Counted from the stretch's first letter, positions 45,593 through 55,380 are shown. The stretch: DNA of 64,000 nt from Vibrio lentus (GCF_030409755.1 NZ_JAUFQE010000002.1:496001-560000); one strand, 5' to 3'. A program made the numbers and translations. Notes: generated by a model not told the origin, from the sequence alone.

Positions 45593-47584
45593 CTATAGCT
45601 TGAACTGATGAACCAAATCACCTTGCTGATTTGCCAGAATCGTTAGGTTTTGGCTTGCTTCAGCAATCGACGACATAGCTTGGTAACTCTTATCGGCGAT
45701 GTGGTTGATGTCTTCAATATTGCGCGCGATATCTCCCGATGTTTCACTTTGTTCAGCCGCTGCCTGAGAAATGTGCGTGCTCATATGGCTGATCTCAAGA
45801 ATCAGCGCTTGAATCTCTTCCATCGCACTATTTGCACTTGAGGCCTGTTCAACCGACATGTCCATATCGCTCATACAGCTTTCAATGACGTTGCTTGCTG
45901 TTTTCGAGCTTGATTGCAGGTTGCTGATCATGGTCTCAATTTCAGACGTTGATTGAGTGGTCTTTTGTGCCAGTACGCGTACTTCATCGGCAACCACGGC
46001 AAAACCACGACCTTGCTCACCCGCACGCGCCGCTTCGATTGCCGCATTGAGTGCAAGTAGGTTGGTTTGTTCAGCAATACCACGGATAACATCGAGGATT
46101 GAGCCAATCTGGCTACTCATCTGTTGCAGTTCACCTACCGCGCTGACAGACTCAGTAAGTCGAGCCTCAAGCTTGTTGATGGTGCTGATGTTGGTGTTCA
46201 TGATTTGACGACCAGATTCAGAAGCCGATTCTACTTGTTGAACCATGGTTAATGAGCTTTGCGCGCTGTTCGCCACTTCTTGAACTGAATGAGACATCTC
46301 TGTCATAGCCGTCGCGACTGTCGCTGTTTGCTCGCGCTGACTGTTCAGTTGAACCTGTGTTTCTGAAGACGTTTTTTGGTTTACGCTTGCCGTTTTGGTC
46401 AAGTCATCGGAAGCGTCATTCAGTTTCACGAGAATATTACGTAGGTTGTCGGCCAAGGTGTTGATGTGGCGGCTCACACGACTGAATTCGTTATCATAAC
46501 GAATGTCGATTCGTTGAGTCATATCGCCTTCAGTTAGGCCTTCCAATGTACCTAGGATGCGAGTTAATGGCTCTCTTACACTATGTGCAATGTGGTAGCC
46601 GATTGCTGCGGCGAATACCGTTACAACAATACCAATCGCAATCGCATTGAACAGACCTTTATCGTAGATGCTGCTTGCGTCTGCTAATGATGAGTTCAAC
46701 TGTTCTTCTGCAGTCACGTTGAATGAATCCAATACCGCCATCGCTTGGTCTATTTCAACGGCAAGATTGGCGATGTTGATGTACAGCGCTTCTTTCGCTT
46801 TTAGGTAGTTGTTGTGTTTGTCTAGCACGCCACCTTTCTGGCCAACGTCTTTCGTGAATTTTTGTACGGATTCATCGAAGACATTTTTAAGCGCAGGCAG
46901 TTGTGTGGATAAACCACGGTAAGCGTAGTTTAAGTGAGTCACGGCTTTCTTATTCTGGTTTACCGCTTTTTGCACGAAGGACACATCAGAACTCGCTAGG
47001 GCGTCTGAGGTGATAACTTCAGCGTCTTGCAGTTTGATGAAGTAGCTTTTCGCCATCACTTTTACAGAGATGCTTTTTTGGTCGGCAACGTACTCTTTCA
47101 TGCCAACGGTTAATTCCGAATGTAAGCGTTGGAAGTCACGAGAGGCTTTTTGTACTTGCTCCTGTGCTTCAAACATCGCCACGTAGTTATTCATCGCTTC
47201 ATCAGCTTCAGCAAAGTAACGCTCTTCCATTGCTCGTAACTGCACGATACGCTCAGTTAGCGAGGCATTGTTTTGACTTGCCGCTTCTAAACTACCTAGA
47301 ACTTGAGAAAAAGAGTTTTGTGATGCCGCAAACTCTGTACGCATTGCAGACATGCGCTCAGCATTTTGTGTGGTTAAGAAGTCTTTGAATGACTTATCAG
47401 CAGAGAGCAATTGGACGCTTGTTTGATTTGAAAGCGCAACAAGCGGTAATGAGGTTTCTGAGACACTCTCAAAATTGCTGTGTATCTGATTCATGCTGTT
47501 CATCATGATGGTTATCGTGACTGCGAACATGATGATGATCAGTGCGAAACCAGCGTACATACGCTTGATCACAGATCCCTTCAT
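45593..47584 (-). CDS. Methyl-accepting chemotaxis protein
   Basis: Transmembrane chemoreceptor, 663 residues. The first membrane segment is at about 9-30, followed by a long helical periplasmic sensor (about 31-308), a second segment [21 protein letters not shown] in overlapping parts, a HAMP domain ([21 protein letters not shown]) and the cytoplasmic signalling hairpin. The hairpin tip has the invariant [35 protein letters not shown], read in parts. The sensor is of the all-helical type without an obvious ligand motif. It ends in [10 protein letters not shown]. Neighbour of the CARF-nuclease, as in V. cholerae. Confidence 0.93.
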   Translation of the reverse strand: MKGSVIKRMYAGFALIIIMFAVTITIMMNSMNQIHSNFESVSETSLPLVALSNQTSVQLLSADKSFKDFLTTQNAERMSAMRTEFAASQNSFSQVLGSLEAASQNNASLTERIVQLRAMEERYFAEADEAMNNYVAMFEAQEQVQKASRDFQRLHSELTVGMKEYVADQKSISVKVMAKSYFIKLQDAEVITSDALASSDVSFVQKAVNQNKKAVTHLNYAYRGLSTQLPALKNVFDESVQKFTKDVGQKGGVLDKHNNYLKAKEALYINIANLAVEIDQAMAVLDSFNVTAEEQLNSSLADASSIYDKGLFNAIAIGIVVTVFAAAIGYHIAHSVREPLTRILGTLEGLTEGDMTQRIDIRYDNEFSRVSRHINTLADNLRNILVKLNDASDDLTKTASVNQKTSSETQVQLNSQREQTATVATAMTEMSHSVQEVANSAQSSLTMVQQVESASESGRQIMNTNISTINKLEARLTESVSAVGELQQMSSQIGSILDVIRGIAEQTNLLALNAAIEAARAGEQGRGFAVVADEVRVLAQKTTQSTSEIETMISNLQSSSKTASNVIESCMSDMDMSVEQASSANSAMEEIQALILEISHMSTHISQAAAEQSETSGDIARNIEDINHIADKSYQAMSSIAEASQNLTILANQQGDLVHQFKL

Positions 47585-47860
47585 GGCTTTCTCCCTAAAT
47601 AAAATGCAGACCTAATGTCAGGTCAATGTAAAACTAACAAAATTGTCAGCATTCTATTGAGCTCCGCTTACGCATTTTATGACGCACACAACAAAAATAG
47701 CCCTCAGTTATAATCAGCATGCCATTCTTGAGAGCTAAGGCTTGTTTTCTTTGATTTGAACGGTGTTTTTTATTATGCTTTAAAGCGGATTTATTGTGGT
47801 TTGTTGCGGCATAGCGCATACTCAAAACATTAAAAACTCAATGTTTTATCGGAGAAAAAC

Positions 47861-48211
47861 ATGGCTGAAGAAACCATCTTTAGTAAGATCATCAATAAAG
47901 AAATTCCTGCAGATCTGCTATACCAAGACGACTTAGTAACGGCATTCCGTGATATCAACCCTCGCGCTCCTAGCCATATCCTAATTATCCCTAACAAGCT
48001 GATTCCTACAACCAACGATGTTGAAGTGGAAGATGAAGCAATGATGGGACGTATGTTTACTGTTGCTCGTAAGTTAGCAAAAGAAGAAGGCATCGCAGAA
48101 GACGGTTACCGTCTTATCGTGAACTGCAATTCTCACGGTGGCCAAGAGGTTTACCATATTCACATGCATTTGGTTGGTGGCCGCCCGCTTGGCCCGCTTT
48201 TAATGAGTTAA
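47861..48211 (+). CDS. hinT: HIT-family purine nucleoside phosphoramidase
   Basis: Hydrolyses AMP-lysine and related adenosine phosphoramidates, 116 residues (E. coli 119). The catalytic triad of histidines is H99-I-H101-M-H103, in the sequence [13 protein letters not shown]. The start [24 protein letters not shown] is nearly that of E. coli HinT. It has a GGAG ribosome site. It opens the conserved hinT-ycfL-lpoB-thiK-ycfP-ndh neighbourhood. Confidence 0.95.
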   Translation: MAEETIFSKIINKEIPADLLYQDDLVTAFRDINPRAPSHILIIPNKLIPTTNDVEVEDEAMMGRMFTVARKLAKEEGIAEDGYRLIVNCNSHGGQEVYHIHMHLVGGRPLGPLLMS

Positions 48212-48433
48212 TTAAAAGGCTAATGAGCTAACGAAACAGTTAATGATCTCGTTAATACAAGTTAATGGGTTAGTTAACATAAACAGCCAGTTGGAAAATT
48301 TGTTGTTTGTATGCCAACTTTAAGTTTTATCTGTTGTCTGAATATCGGCATCGCCTAGGCAGAGCCTAATTAAGCAGGATAACAACCTGCTTGAGATCCT
48401 TTTAACAACACGTTTCGTTTTGATAATGAGACT

Positions 48434-48699
48434 AGGGTCTGTTGATTTTTCGAGCTGATTTTTGCAGCACTTTGTGGGAAATTTCTACAAGGCAGAGGCT
48501 TTGAAGTGTAGCTAGCCTACATGAGAAGCTGATAACGCAGTAGAAATGAACCACAAAGACTGCCCGAAGGGTTCGGCTAGAATCGTTTTATGCTTTGTTA
48601 AGAAGTATTAACTTAGAATGACTAGGCTATATACTCCTTGCCGCGCCTAAAACGATTCTATCTCGAACAAAATTTAACCACGAAAGGTCAGCAGACCCT
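48434..48699. mobile_element. MITE-like 266-bp repeat with terminal inverted repeats
   Basis: The ends AGGGTCTGTTGATTTTTCG (left) and AGGGTCTGCTGACCTTTCG (right end, read on the minus strand) agree at 16 of 19 positions. Inside, TAGAATCGTTTTA (48578-48590) is perfectly complementary to TAAAACGATTCTA (48648-48660), so the element can fold. No open reading frame fits. I see no clear target-site duplication. Sequences of this kind recur in Vibrio genomes as far as I recall. It ends 38 bases before the lipoprotein gene, so that gene's promoter may lie within it. Confidence 0.75.
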
Positions 48700-48737
48700 G
48701 ACAAAGTTGGCATTTTAAACATGCACGGAGACGATAA

Positions 48738-50129
48738 GTGAAGCAACAGTTTAGATTCGCTTCCATTGCCCTGTTATCGGCGTTGACCGCGGGTTGTGCG
48801 AGTATGTCTGCAGGCAGTTTGTTCAGTCATTACAGCGCTCAAAACAAAGATATCTATCAAGCAGTGAAATCTGGGGATTATTCAGAGGCTCAGCAGGAGC
48901 TACCAGATTACATAGCTGGCGACATCCTTGATAACTTTGAAAGAGGCAGAATTAATCTGTTGGATCAAAAATACCCTGAAAGTAAGTCTTCGTTTGAATT
49001 GGCTGATCAGGCAGTAAAAGATCAACAGAACAAAGCCGTAATTTCTATTTCAGACAGTGCAACCAGTGTGGGTGCGTTGGCTGTGAACGATAATATTACC
49101 GAGTATGTGCCGCCTGATTACGAGTTAGGCTTTCTTCATCTCTATCTCGGTTTAAATTATCTCAAGAAAAACGACTTAGAAGGTGCGGTGATCGAAATGC
49201 GTCGCGCCAACCAAGTTCAAGAACAAGCAAAGAAGCAACGTGAAGCTGAATTAGAAAGTGCAGCCAACGATGCGAAGAAGCAGGGAGTGTCTGCCAATGT
49301 GGGTAGCATTCTTGCCAATTATCCAGACGCGGGTAAAAAGCTGCAGTCGGTGCAGAATGCGTATCTGATGTTTTTATCGGGTCTGCTTTATGAAGCTTCA
49401 AACGACTTAAATAGCGCCTACGTTGACTATCGACGTGCTTTGGCTGTGATGCCAAAGAACCAAGAAATCATTGATAGAACGATGGCAACAGCCGCTCGTT
49501 TAGGTATGCGACAAGATTTAGCGACACTCGAAAAGCGCTACAAGCAATCGTCTAAGCTTGGCAATGGTCAAGGTCGTGTGATTGTGCTTCAAGAGCAGAG
49601 CGCTGTTCAAGCTATGGACAGTTGGCGCTTAGATTTACCTATTTATGACAGTCGAGATCAGGGCGCAATATATTCTCTGGCGCTGCCATATTATCCAAGC
49701 CAAAACGTAGAGCGTTTTTCTGCCTTACGAATCAGTGGACAACCGTTACAAGAACATTTGATTACGGATGTAAACGCGATGGCTCAAAACGATTTATCTG
49801 AGCGAATGACGAGTATTGTTATTCGCCAAGCGTTGCGTGTGGTCGCGAAAGATCGCATCCGCAAAGAAGCGACCCAAGGTAATGATGTGGGTAACATTCT
49901 GTTCAATGTCTGGAATACCTTTACGGAACAGCCAGACACGCGTAGCTGGCAATCTTTACCCGCAGAGATCAAGAGCAGCACGTTTGTAGCAAATAGCGGT
50001 CAATATACGTTAGAAGCGGGTGCTAGAACGTATGACTTTGATATTAGAGAAGGGCAGACCACCTTGGTTTGGATTTCTCGACAAGGCAATAACGCAACAA
50101 TGTGGCATAAACAGCTAGGGAGGCTGTAA
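48738..50129 (+). CDS. TPR-like lipoprotein (COG3014 type)
   Basis: 463 residues from a GTG start with GGAG upstream. The signal peptide ends in the lipobox LTAGC, so the protein should be lipidated. The centre (about 110-260) reads as helical tetratricopeptide-like repeats: YELGFLHLYLGLNYLKKNDLEGAVIEMRRAN and LYEASNDLNSAYVDYRRAL. The rest is beta-rich. It overlaps ycfL by one base and probably shares an operon with it and lpoB, suggesting an envelope function. The precise role is unknown. Confidence 0.8.
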   Translation: MKQQFRFASIALLSALTAGCASMSAGSLFSHYSAQNKDIYQAVKSGDYSEAQQELPDYIAGDILDNFERGRINLLDQKYPESKSSFELADQAVKDQQNKAVISISDSATSVGALAVNDNITEYVPPDYELGFLHLYLGLNYLKKNDLEGAVIEMRRANQVQEQAKKQREAELESAANDAKKQGVSANVGSILANYPDAGKKLQSVQNAYLMFLSGLLYEASNDLNSAYVDYRRALAVMPKNQEIIDRTMATAARLGMRQDLATLEKRYKQSSKLGNGQGRVIVLQEQSAVQAMDSWRLDLPIYDSRDQGAIYSLALPYYPSQNVERFSALRISGQPLQEHLITDVNAMAQNDLSERMTSIVIRQALRVVAKDRIRKEATQGNDVGNILFNVWNTFTEQPDTRSWQSLPAEIKSSTFVANSGQYTLEAGARTYDFDIREGQTTLVWISRQGNNATMWHKQLGRL

Positions 50130-50512
50130 TGAAAAAGTGGTTAGTGAGCGTAGCAGCGGTCATCGCTCTGGCTGGTTGTGCTGATAACACAGCAGGTGTG
50201 AGGGTTGATAGCCTAACTCAAAACGTATTCTTTGGTGACAACGTGCTAGGCAGTCGACTTGCCGTTGATGATATCCGCACTGATCAAATTGATGGTCACA
50301 CAAGAGGTATTGTTCGTTTAAACAGTAACTATAAAGGTGATCAACATATCCTTTATCGTTTCTACTGGTACGACGATGCTGGGCTTGAGGTCAACCTAAA
50401 GCAAGGCCCTTGGAAACAAGCGATTGTTCGTGGCTTTGAAAGTATTTCGTTGTCGGAAGTGTCGGTAAACCCGAAAGCAACTCAGTTCCGAGTTCAGTTC
50501 CGAGAGCAGTAA
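50129..50512 (+). CDS. ycfL: YcfL-type lipoprotein (DUF1425)
   Basis: 127 residues with lipobox LAGC (signal MKKWLVSVAAVIALAGC). The body contains LAVDDIRTDQIDGHTRGIVRLNSN and LYRFYWYDDAGLEV, the pattern of E. coli YcfL, an outer-membrane lipoprotein of unknown function next to lpoB. The start overlaps the upstream stop (TAATG). Confidence 0.85.
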   Translation: MKKWLVSVAAVIALAGCADNTAGVRVDSLTQNVFFGDNVLGSRLAVDDIRTDQIDGHTRGIVRLNSNYKGDQHILYRFYWYDDAGLEVNLKQGPWKQAIVRGFESISLSEVSVNPKATQFRVQFREQ

Positions 50513-50654
50513 GCTCTGCGAGAATAGACATAGTTAGAGTGAGCTCGAGTTATATCAGTTCGATTCGGGCCACAGAAAGCGGATTTATTGATTCGCTAAC
50601 ATAAGAATTTAAGAGTGAGGGTAACCCCGCTCAGTGATAAGTTGAGGAAACAAA

Positions 50655-51245
50655 ATGAAAAAGAGTGTCATTGCGCTACTAGGTTTAGCGGTTATTTTAG
50701 GCGGTTGTTCAAACAAGGTAAGCTACGGTGATGCACAAGCAGTAGAAACCACAACAATCGATTTCGGTTCAACAGATCTTCAAACGATTGCTGGCGAAAT
50801 GGTCGATAGCATGATGGCTTCTGGTTCTGTTTCTTACATCACACGTGAGCAGCGTCCAATCGTCTTCGTAGAACGCATCAAGAACAAAACCAGTGAGCAT
50901 ATCGATACTGAGTCAATCACTGACACTATCAGTACTAAAATGCTGAACTCTGGTAAGTTCCGTTTCGTTGATATGGACCGTGTAGAGTCTGTTCGTGATC
51001 AACTGAACTTCCAAAACAACGATGAGCTTGTAAACCAAAGTTCAGCGATTCAGTTTGGTAAAATGGTCGGTGCTCAGTACATGTTGTACGGCAACCTATC
51101 AAGCATCGTGAAGAAAGACGGTAGCGATGAAGACGTATACTACAAAATGACAATGCGTCTAATGGATCTTGAGTCTGGCTTAATTGAATGGGCTGACGAG
51201 ACTGAAATCCGTAAGCAACAATCTAAGAGCCTACTAGGTCTTTAA
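50655..51245 (+). CDS. lpoB: Penicillin-binding protein activator LpoB
   Basis: Outer-membrane lipoprotein that reaches through the peptidoglycan to activate PBP1b, 196 residues. The lipobox is LGGC. The globular domain (about 55-196) has the family segments VFVERIKNKTSEHIDTESITDTI and FGKMVGAQYMLYGNLSSIV. The disordered linker after the lipid is short compared with E. coli LpoB (213 aa). It sits between ycfL and thiK as in E. coli. A terminator follows. Confidence 0.9.
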   Translation: MKKSVIALLGLAVILGGCSNKVSYGDAQAVETTTIDFGSTDLQTIAGEMVDSMMASGSVSYITREQRPIVFVERIKNKTSEHIDTESITDTISTKMLNSGKFRFVDMDRVESVRDQLNFQNNDELVNQSSAIQFGKMVGAQYMLYGNLSSIVKKDGSDEDVYYKMTMRLMDLESGLIEWADETEIRKQQSKSLLGL

Positions 51246-51332
51246 TTTCGCTTACTTGCCAATCAAACGCAGCCGGTAAAGACAGCGTTTGATTTGGTCA
51301 CACGCCAATGCAGTACATGATGTGCTGTGAAT

Positions 51333-51366
51333 AAAAGACACTGGCTTTTGGTCAGTGTCTTTTTTG
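51333..51366 (+). terminator. Intrinsic terminator after lpoB
   Basis: AAAGACACTG pairs with CAGTGTCTTT, 9-base loop, T run of six. Confidence 0.88.
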
Positions 51367-51399
51367 TAGGGAAATGGAAACGTTTATAGGGAATGAGCA

Positions 51400-52254
51400 A
51401 TGGCAATTTTTTCTTGGCCTGAGGCTAAGCTTCTTGATACCAGTTTGAGTTCGCTGGATGGTTACTTTTCTGAACCACCGGTTAGAGCACAGACGCTGAC
51501 CGGCGGTTTAACCAATCGATGTTGGAAATTGGTGTTGGCCGATGGTACCGCCTATGTTTGGCGTCCGATTACTCCGATTACCAAGGCGTTCTTCATCTCT
51601 CGTCATGAAGAGTATCAAGTGCTCTCTGCTATTGAGCGCCTAGATATCGGACCAAGTCCGATAGTGGTCAATGAGCAAGGCTTATTGGTTGAATGGATTG
51701 CAGGTGAGACGCTTTACGAAGGCTTAGAGCTTGATGATTTGTTGAAAACGCTGATCTCGGTGCATTTGGTTAATACGGCACGTTTGCCGCTCCAACCGTT
51801 CAGTTTCACAGCGCGAGTTGATCATTACTGGCTTCAGCTTGATGCGGTTCATAAGACTGAAGCCTGTACCAAGATTTATCAAGAGTGGCGCGTGGCTCCA
51901 AGTATTCCAAGTGTAGACCTGTCTTTGTGTCATTTTGATCTCGGTGGCTATAACCTTGTGAAGAACCAAGATGGGATTAAGATCATTGATTGGGAATATG
52001 CAGCCTTAGCAGACCCAAGGCTTGATCTTACGTTAACCATTGCTGTTGCGGATGTTCCGGTGATTGAAGCCGTTAACAAGTACTGTCAGCTAAGAGGTAT
52101 TCATGATGTTCAGCCTTGGCTTGATGGCGTAGAGGCTTGGCTGCCGCGAAGTCGAATGATGGCGATGTTGTGGTATTTACTGGCACATCAGCTCTGGGGC
52201 GATGAAAGTTATCTGCGTGAAGCTGAGTTACTGAGTCACACTTTCTGTAGCTAG
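51400..52254 (+). CDS. thiK: Aminoglycoside-phosphotransferase-fold kinase, thiamine kinase-like
   Basis: 284 residues, choline/thiamine kinase fold. The start of the kinase domain is LTGGLTNRCWKLVLADGTAYVWR. The catalytic loop LCHFDLGGYNLV has the HxDxxxxN motif, and IIDWEYA supplies the metal-binding aspartate. In E. coli ThiK (YcfN), located at this same position after lpoB, phosphorylates salvaged thiamine. The synteny supports the name, but substrate is not proven. Confidence 0.78.
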   Translation: MAIFSWPEAKLLDTSLSSLDGYFSEPPVRAQTLTGGLTNRCWKLVLADGTAYVWRPITPITKAFFISRHEEYQVLSAIERLDIGPSPIVVNEQGLLVEWIAGETLYEGLELDDLLKTLISVHLVNTARLPLQPFSFTARVDHYWLQLDAVHKTEACTKIYQEWRVAPSIPSVDLSLCHFDLGGYNLVKNQDGIKIIDWEYAALADPRLDLTLTIAVADVPVIEAVNKYCQLRGIHDVQPWLDGVEAWLPRSRMMAMLWYLLAHQLWGDESYLREAELLSHTFCS

Positions 52255-52362
52255 GATCACGTTTAGGAAGTGAAAAATATAATTTCGTTGGTGTTCCCTT
52301 TAAAACCTTATTTTTCATGTTAGATTAATTAAAACGTACCAATATTCAACAGGGAGGTACTA

Positions 52363-52902
52363 ATGATTATTTATCTACACGGCTTCGACTCAACTAGCCC
52401 GGGCAATCACGAAAAAATACTGCAGTTGCAATTCATTGATGATGACGTTCGTTTCATCAACTACAGTACTTTGCATCCAAAGCACGATATGCAGCATCTT
52501 CTTAAAGAAGTGCATAAAGTGATAGAACAATCTGATGATCCGCACCCTATTATCTGTGGGGTAGGCTTAGGGGGTTTTTGGTCAGAGCGTATTGGTTTCT
52601 TATGCGGGATTAAGCAAGTGGTTTTCAACCCTAACCTGCAACCTGAGAACAATATGGTGGGTCGAATTGATCGTCCTGAAGAGTATGAAGATATTGCGAC
52701 GAAGTGTGTCGCTCAGTATCGTATGAAAAACAAGGGACGCTGTTTAGTTGTGTTGTCTCGTGAAGATGAAATTCACGACAATACGCGAACGGAAGCTGAA
52801 CTTGGCGATTACTATGAGGTAATCTGGGATGAAAAAGAGAGCCATAAATTTAAAAAGATCTCTCAACACCTTCAAGCAATGAAAGCGTTTAAAAACGCCT
52901 AA
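52363..52902 (+). CDS. ycfP: YcfP/YqiA-family alpha/beta hydrolase-like protein
   Basis: 179 residues with an AGGAGGT-type ribosome site. It begins [18 protein letters not shown], the oxyanion region of the family. The nucleophile elbow reads [16 protein letters not shown]: the usual GxSxGG serine is leucine, as is common for YcfP members, so catalytic activity is doubtful. The gene lies before ndh as in E. coli. The nagZ gene that E. coli has between thiK and ycfP is absent here. Confidence 0.87.
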   Translation: MIIYLHGFDSTSPGNHEKILQLQFIDDDVRFINYSTLHPKHDMQHLLKEVHKVIEQSDDPHPIICGVGLGGFWSERIGFLCGIKQVVFNPNLQPENNMVGRIDRPEEYEDIATKCVAQYRMKNKGRCLVVLSREDEIHDNTRTEAELGDYYEVIWDEKESHKFKKISQHLQAMKAFKNA

Positions 52903-52920
52903 CCCACCCCTCTATTTTAT

Positions 52921-52952
52921 AAAAGCAGCACTCGTTTGAGTGCTGCTTTTTT
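52921..52952 (+). terminator. Intrinsic terminator after ycfP
   Basis: AAAAGCAGCACTC pairs with GAGTGCTGCTTTT, loop GTTT, T run continues. Confidence 0.93.
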
Positions 52953-53132
52953 ACATCTGAATCCTAGGAGCTGGCATTGATAAAACGGTTGTATATGTTT
53001 TATCGATGAGTTTGCGCATTTGTAGATAAGCTTGCGCAAACGTTAACTAATTCGCCCCGAATCCTCATTGTGGGTAAGGATTTTTGTTGCGGTCATCTTT
53101 TTGCTATATATAATGTTCCCAAGCAAAATATT

Positions 53133-53146
53133 TTGATAAATATCAA
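53133..53146. promoter_or_regulatory. FNR box upstream of ndh
   Basis: TTGAT-AAAT-ATCAA is a perfect match to the FNR consensus. If the TATAAT at 53109 is used, the box lies just downstream of the transcription start, a repressing position. E. coli FNR represses ndh in the absence of oxygen. Confidence 0.78.
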
Positions 53147-53186
53147 GAAAAATTGAGAGCGAGTGATAAAACTTGCCCATTATTTG

Positions 53187-53216
53187 TGCTCTACCTCTCA
53201 GGTAGTCACCTTTTTT
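53187..53216 (+). promoter_or_regulatory. Terminator-like hairpin inside the ndh leader
   Basis: CTACCT (53191-53196) pairs with AGGTAG (53200-53205), extended by GTG/CAC past small bulges, and TTTTTT follows at 53211-53216. It lies about 200 bases before the ndh start and could attenuate the leader or end a short RNA. Confidence 0.5.
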
Positions 53217-53413
53217 ATCCACGTGAGCAAAGCGACAGGCCAATGTTTGTTGTTTGTAATCCCTCTAACTACTCGGTGAGCTGTCGTTATTCTTTTTCGC
53301 GGTTATCCAATTTGTAACAGCCTTCGCATTCAAGGCCGAGTAGATACATAGAATTTATCGGTTGGAGTAATCGAGCCGAACCCCATTTATTCATTTTGTA
53401 GAGGATTGTCATT

Positions 53414-54703
53414 GTGACAAAAATTATCGTAGTAGGCGGTGGTGCTGGTGGTTTAGAACTAGCAACTAAGCTAGGCCGCACTTTAGGTCGTAAAAAACGT
53501 GCCCAGATTACTCTGGTTGACCGTAAAGCAAGCCACCTATGGAAACCATTACTTCATGAAGTAGCAACAGGTTCACTGGACGAAGGTGTTGATGCATTAA
53601 GCTACCGCGCACATGCAAAAAACCATTACTTCGATTTCCAAATGGGCAGCCTGAACGACATCGATCGTGAGCGTAAAGTGATTGCACTGAGCGAACTGAA
53701 AGATGATCACGGTGAATTGCTGATGCCAAGCCGTGAATTGGAATACGACATTCTAGTGATGGCAATTGGTTCAACGTCAAACGACTTCAACACTCCTGGC
53801 GTTCGTGACAACTGTATTTTCCTTGATAGCCCAGAACAAGCTCACCGTTTCCGTACGGAAATGAACAACCAGTTCTTAAAACTTCACGCTAAAAACGGTC
53901 AAGGCACTGTTGATATCGCGATTGTTGGTGCTGGCGCTACAGGTGTAGAGCTTTCTGCTGAGCTTCACAACGCTGTGAAAGAGCTTCGTACTTACGGTTT
54001 TGGTGATCTAGATTCAAGCAAGCTGAACGTTAACCTTGTTGAAGCGGGTGAGCGAATTCTTCCAGCTCTACCACCTCGTATTTCGAGTGCCGCGCACTCT
54101 GAGCTAACTAAGCTTGGTGTTAACGTGCGTACTAACACTATGGTGATTCAGGCTGATTCTGAAGGTCTAACAACCAAAGATGGCGATAAGATTCCAGCGC
54201 AAATCATGGTTTGGGCGGCGGGTATCAAAGCACCAGACTTCCTGAAAGATATTGGTGGTCTTGAGACTAACCGTATCAACCAATTGGTTGTGAAAAACAC
54301 GCTGCAAACCACGCTTGATGATAATATCTTTGCTATTGGCGACTTAGCACAATGTACACAAGCGGATGGTTCATTTGTTCCACCTCGTGCACAAGCTGCT
54401 CACCAAATGGCAAGCTGCGCATTCAGCAACATCATTGCTAAGCTGAACGGCCGTGACCTGAAAGATTATGTCTACAAAGACAAAGGCTCGCTTGTTTCAC
54501 TAAGCCGTTTCTCTACGGTAGGTAGCTTGATGGGTAACCTGACTAAAGGCTCAATGATGGTCGAAGGTCGTATTGCTCGCGTGGTTTACATCTCTTTGTA
54601 TCGCATGCACCAAGTCGCGCTTCACGGCATCATCAAAACGTCGTTAATGATGTTGGTAGGCCGAATCAACCGTGTGTTGCGTCCAAATCTGAAGCTGCAC
54701 TAA
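53414..54703 (+). CDS. ndh: Type II NADH dehydrogenase
   Basis: Non-pumping NADH:ubiquinone oxidoreductase on the inner face of the membrane, 429 residues. The start is GTG with AGAGGA upstream. The FAD-binding motif [12 protein letters not shown] is at residues 5-16 and the NADH-binding motif [14 protein letters not shown] near 175. The second FAD segment [11 protein letters not shown] and the C-terminal amphipathic helices follow. Expression is probably lowered without oxygen through the FNR box. The last member of the hinT-ndh string, with a strong terminator. Confidence 0.95.
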   Translation: MTKIIVVGGGAGGLELATKLGRTLGRKKRAQITLVDRKASHLWKPLLHEVATGSLDEGVDALSYRAHAKNHYFDFQMGSLNDIDRERKVIALSELKDDHGELLMPSRELEYDILVMAIGSTSNDFNTPGVRDNCIFLDSPEQAHRFRTEMNNQFLKLHAKNGQGTVDIAIVGAGATGVELSAELHNAVKELRTYGFGDLDSSKLNVNLVEAGERILPALPPRISSAAHSELTKLGVNVRTNTMVIQADSEGLTTKDGDKIPAQIMVWAAGIKAPDFLKDIGGLETNRINQLVVKNTLQTTLDDNIFAIGDLAQCTQADGSFVPPRAQAAHQMASCAFSNIIAKLNGRDLKDYVYKDKGSLVSLSRFSTVGSLMGNLTKGSMMVEGRIARVVYISLYRMHQVALHGIIKTSLMMLVGRINRVLRPNLKLH

Positions 54704-54726
54704 TTAATTGGTGATTTTCAGTGAAT

Positions 54727-54754
54727 AAAAAAGAGCTCTTCGGAGCTCTTTTTT
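54727..54754 (+). terminator. Intrinsic terminator after ndh
   Basis: AAAAAAGAGCTC pairs with GAGCTCTTTTTT around a TTCG tetraloop. Confidence 0.95.
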
Positions 54755-54804
54755 GATCGTGTCGATGACGTGCTGTTTTTGCAGGCTTAATAACTTAATA
54801 ATTA

Positions 54805-54840
54805 AAGAACCTAAGAACCTAAGAACCTAAGAACCTAAGA
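54805..54840. repeat. Tandem 8-bp repeat at the acetyltransferase stop codon
   Basis: AAGAACCT occurs four times in perfect tandem (54805-54836) plus half a unit. The stop codon of the minus-strand acetyltransferase gene (54835-54837) lies inside the first copy it meets. Confidence 0.92.
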
Positions 54841-55380
54841 GGTTGGAGGCAATACAGAATAAACCACGCCGTCTTTTGGTTTGCCGTTAAAGATAAAGCG
54901 GTTCTTGGCAATGGTTTCACGCTCTGCGCCACACTTCTCAATCAGCCTTTGGCTTGGTAGGTTTTCTGTATCGCAAACAATCTCTAAACGCGTTAGTTTG
55001 AGTTGAGCAAAGCAGAATTCAAATAACGTCAGCATCGCTTCTTTGGCAATCCCTTTTCGTTGAAACTCGTCGCCAACCCAATAACCTAAACTTGCCATAT
55101 TGAAGGTATGGTAAAGCTCATTAATTGCCACCATTCCAACTAGTTGATTGCTGTGGCGTTCAAAAATACCAAACCCAAATGCGTCTGCTTTTACCCAATT
55201 TAAGCGGGTAGCCAGAATGAATTTTTCGGCTTCTACAATAGAGAACGCATCGTGGCACCAGTCTACCCATGGAAATAGGCTAGGGGATGTTTGGATCAAC
55301 CGAGAGAACTCAGGAGCGTCTGTAGCTTCAATAATTTTGAGGCTGAGGTGTTGAGTATTTATCTGAAAGTCAGGGCTCAT
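54835..55380 (-). CDS. GNAT N-acetyltransferase, RimJ/RimL-like
   Basis: 181 residues of the GNAT fold used by ribosomal-protein acetyltransferases. The acetyl-CoA loop is in YWVGDEFQRKGIAKEAM (Q/RxxGxA type), followed by LTRLEIVCDTENLPSQRLIEKCG, the typical RimL ending with its conserved asparagine. The substrate could be a protein N-terminus or a small molecule. An in-frame tandem repeat begins at the stop codon. Confidence 0.85.
   Translation of the reverse strand: MSPDFQINTQHLSLKIIEATDAPEFSRLIQTSPSLFPWVDWCHDAFSIVEAEKFILATRLNWVKADAFGFGIFERHSNQLVGMVAINELYHTFNMASLGYWVGDEFQRKGIAKEAMLTLFEFCFAQLKLTRLEIVCDTENLPSQRLIEKCGAERETIAKNRFIFNGKPKDGVVYSVLPPTS

Larger units (their letters stand above)
52953..53413. 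other. Long regulatory region upstream of ndh
   Basis: Non-coding. Features in order: dyad GATAAAAC-N10-GTTTTATC (52979-53004); dyad GTTTGCGCA-N14-TGCGCAAAC (53010-53041); promoter-like TTGCGG (53087-53092) with TATAAT (53109-53114) at 16-base spacing; FNR box (53133-53146); terminator-like hairpin (53187-53216). A 66-codon minus-strand frame at 53043-53243 is judged spurious. Confidence 0.6.

Noticed and set aside
53043..53243. A 66-codon minus-strand frame upstream of ndh
   Set aside because: It runs antisense through the FNR box, promoter and hairpin; composition follows the AT-rich regulatory sequence.
53187..53350. A possible c-di-GMP (GEMM) riboswitch in the ndh leader
   Set aside because: Only a short AGCAAAGC...GGCC resemblance; the tetraloop-receptor helices could not be drawn by eye.
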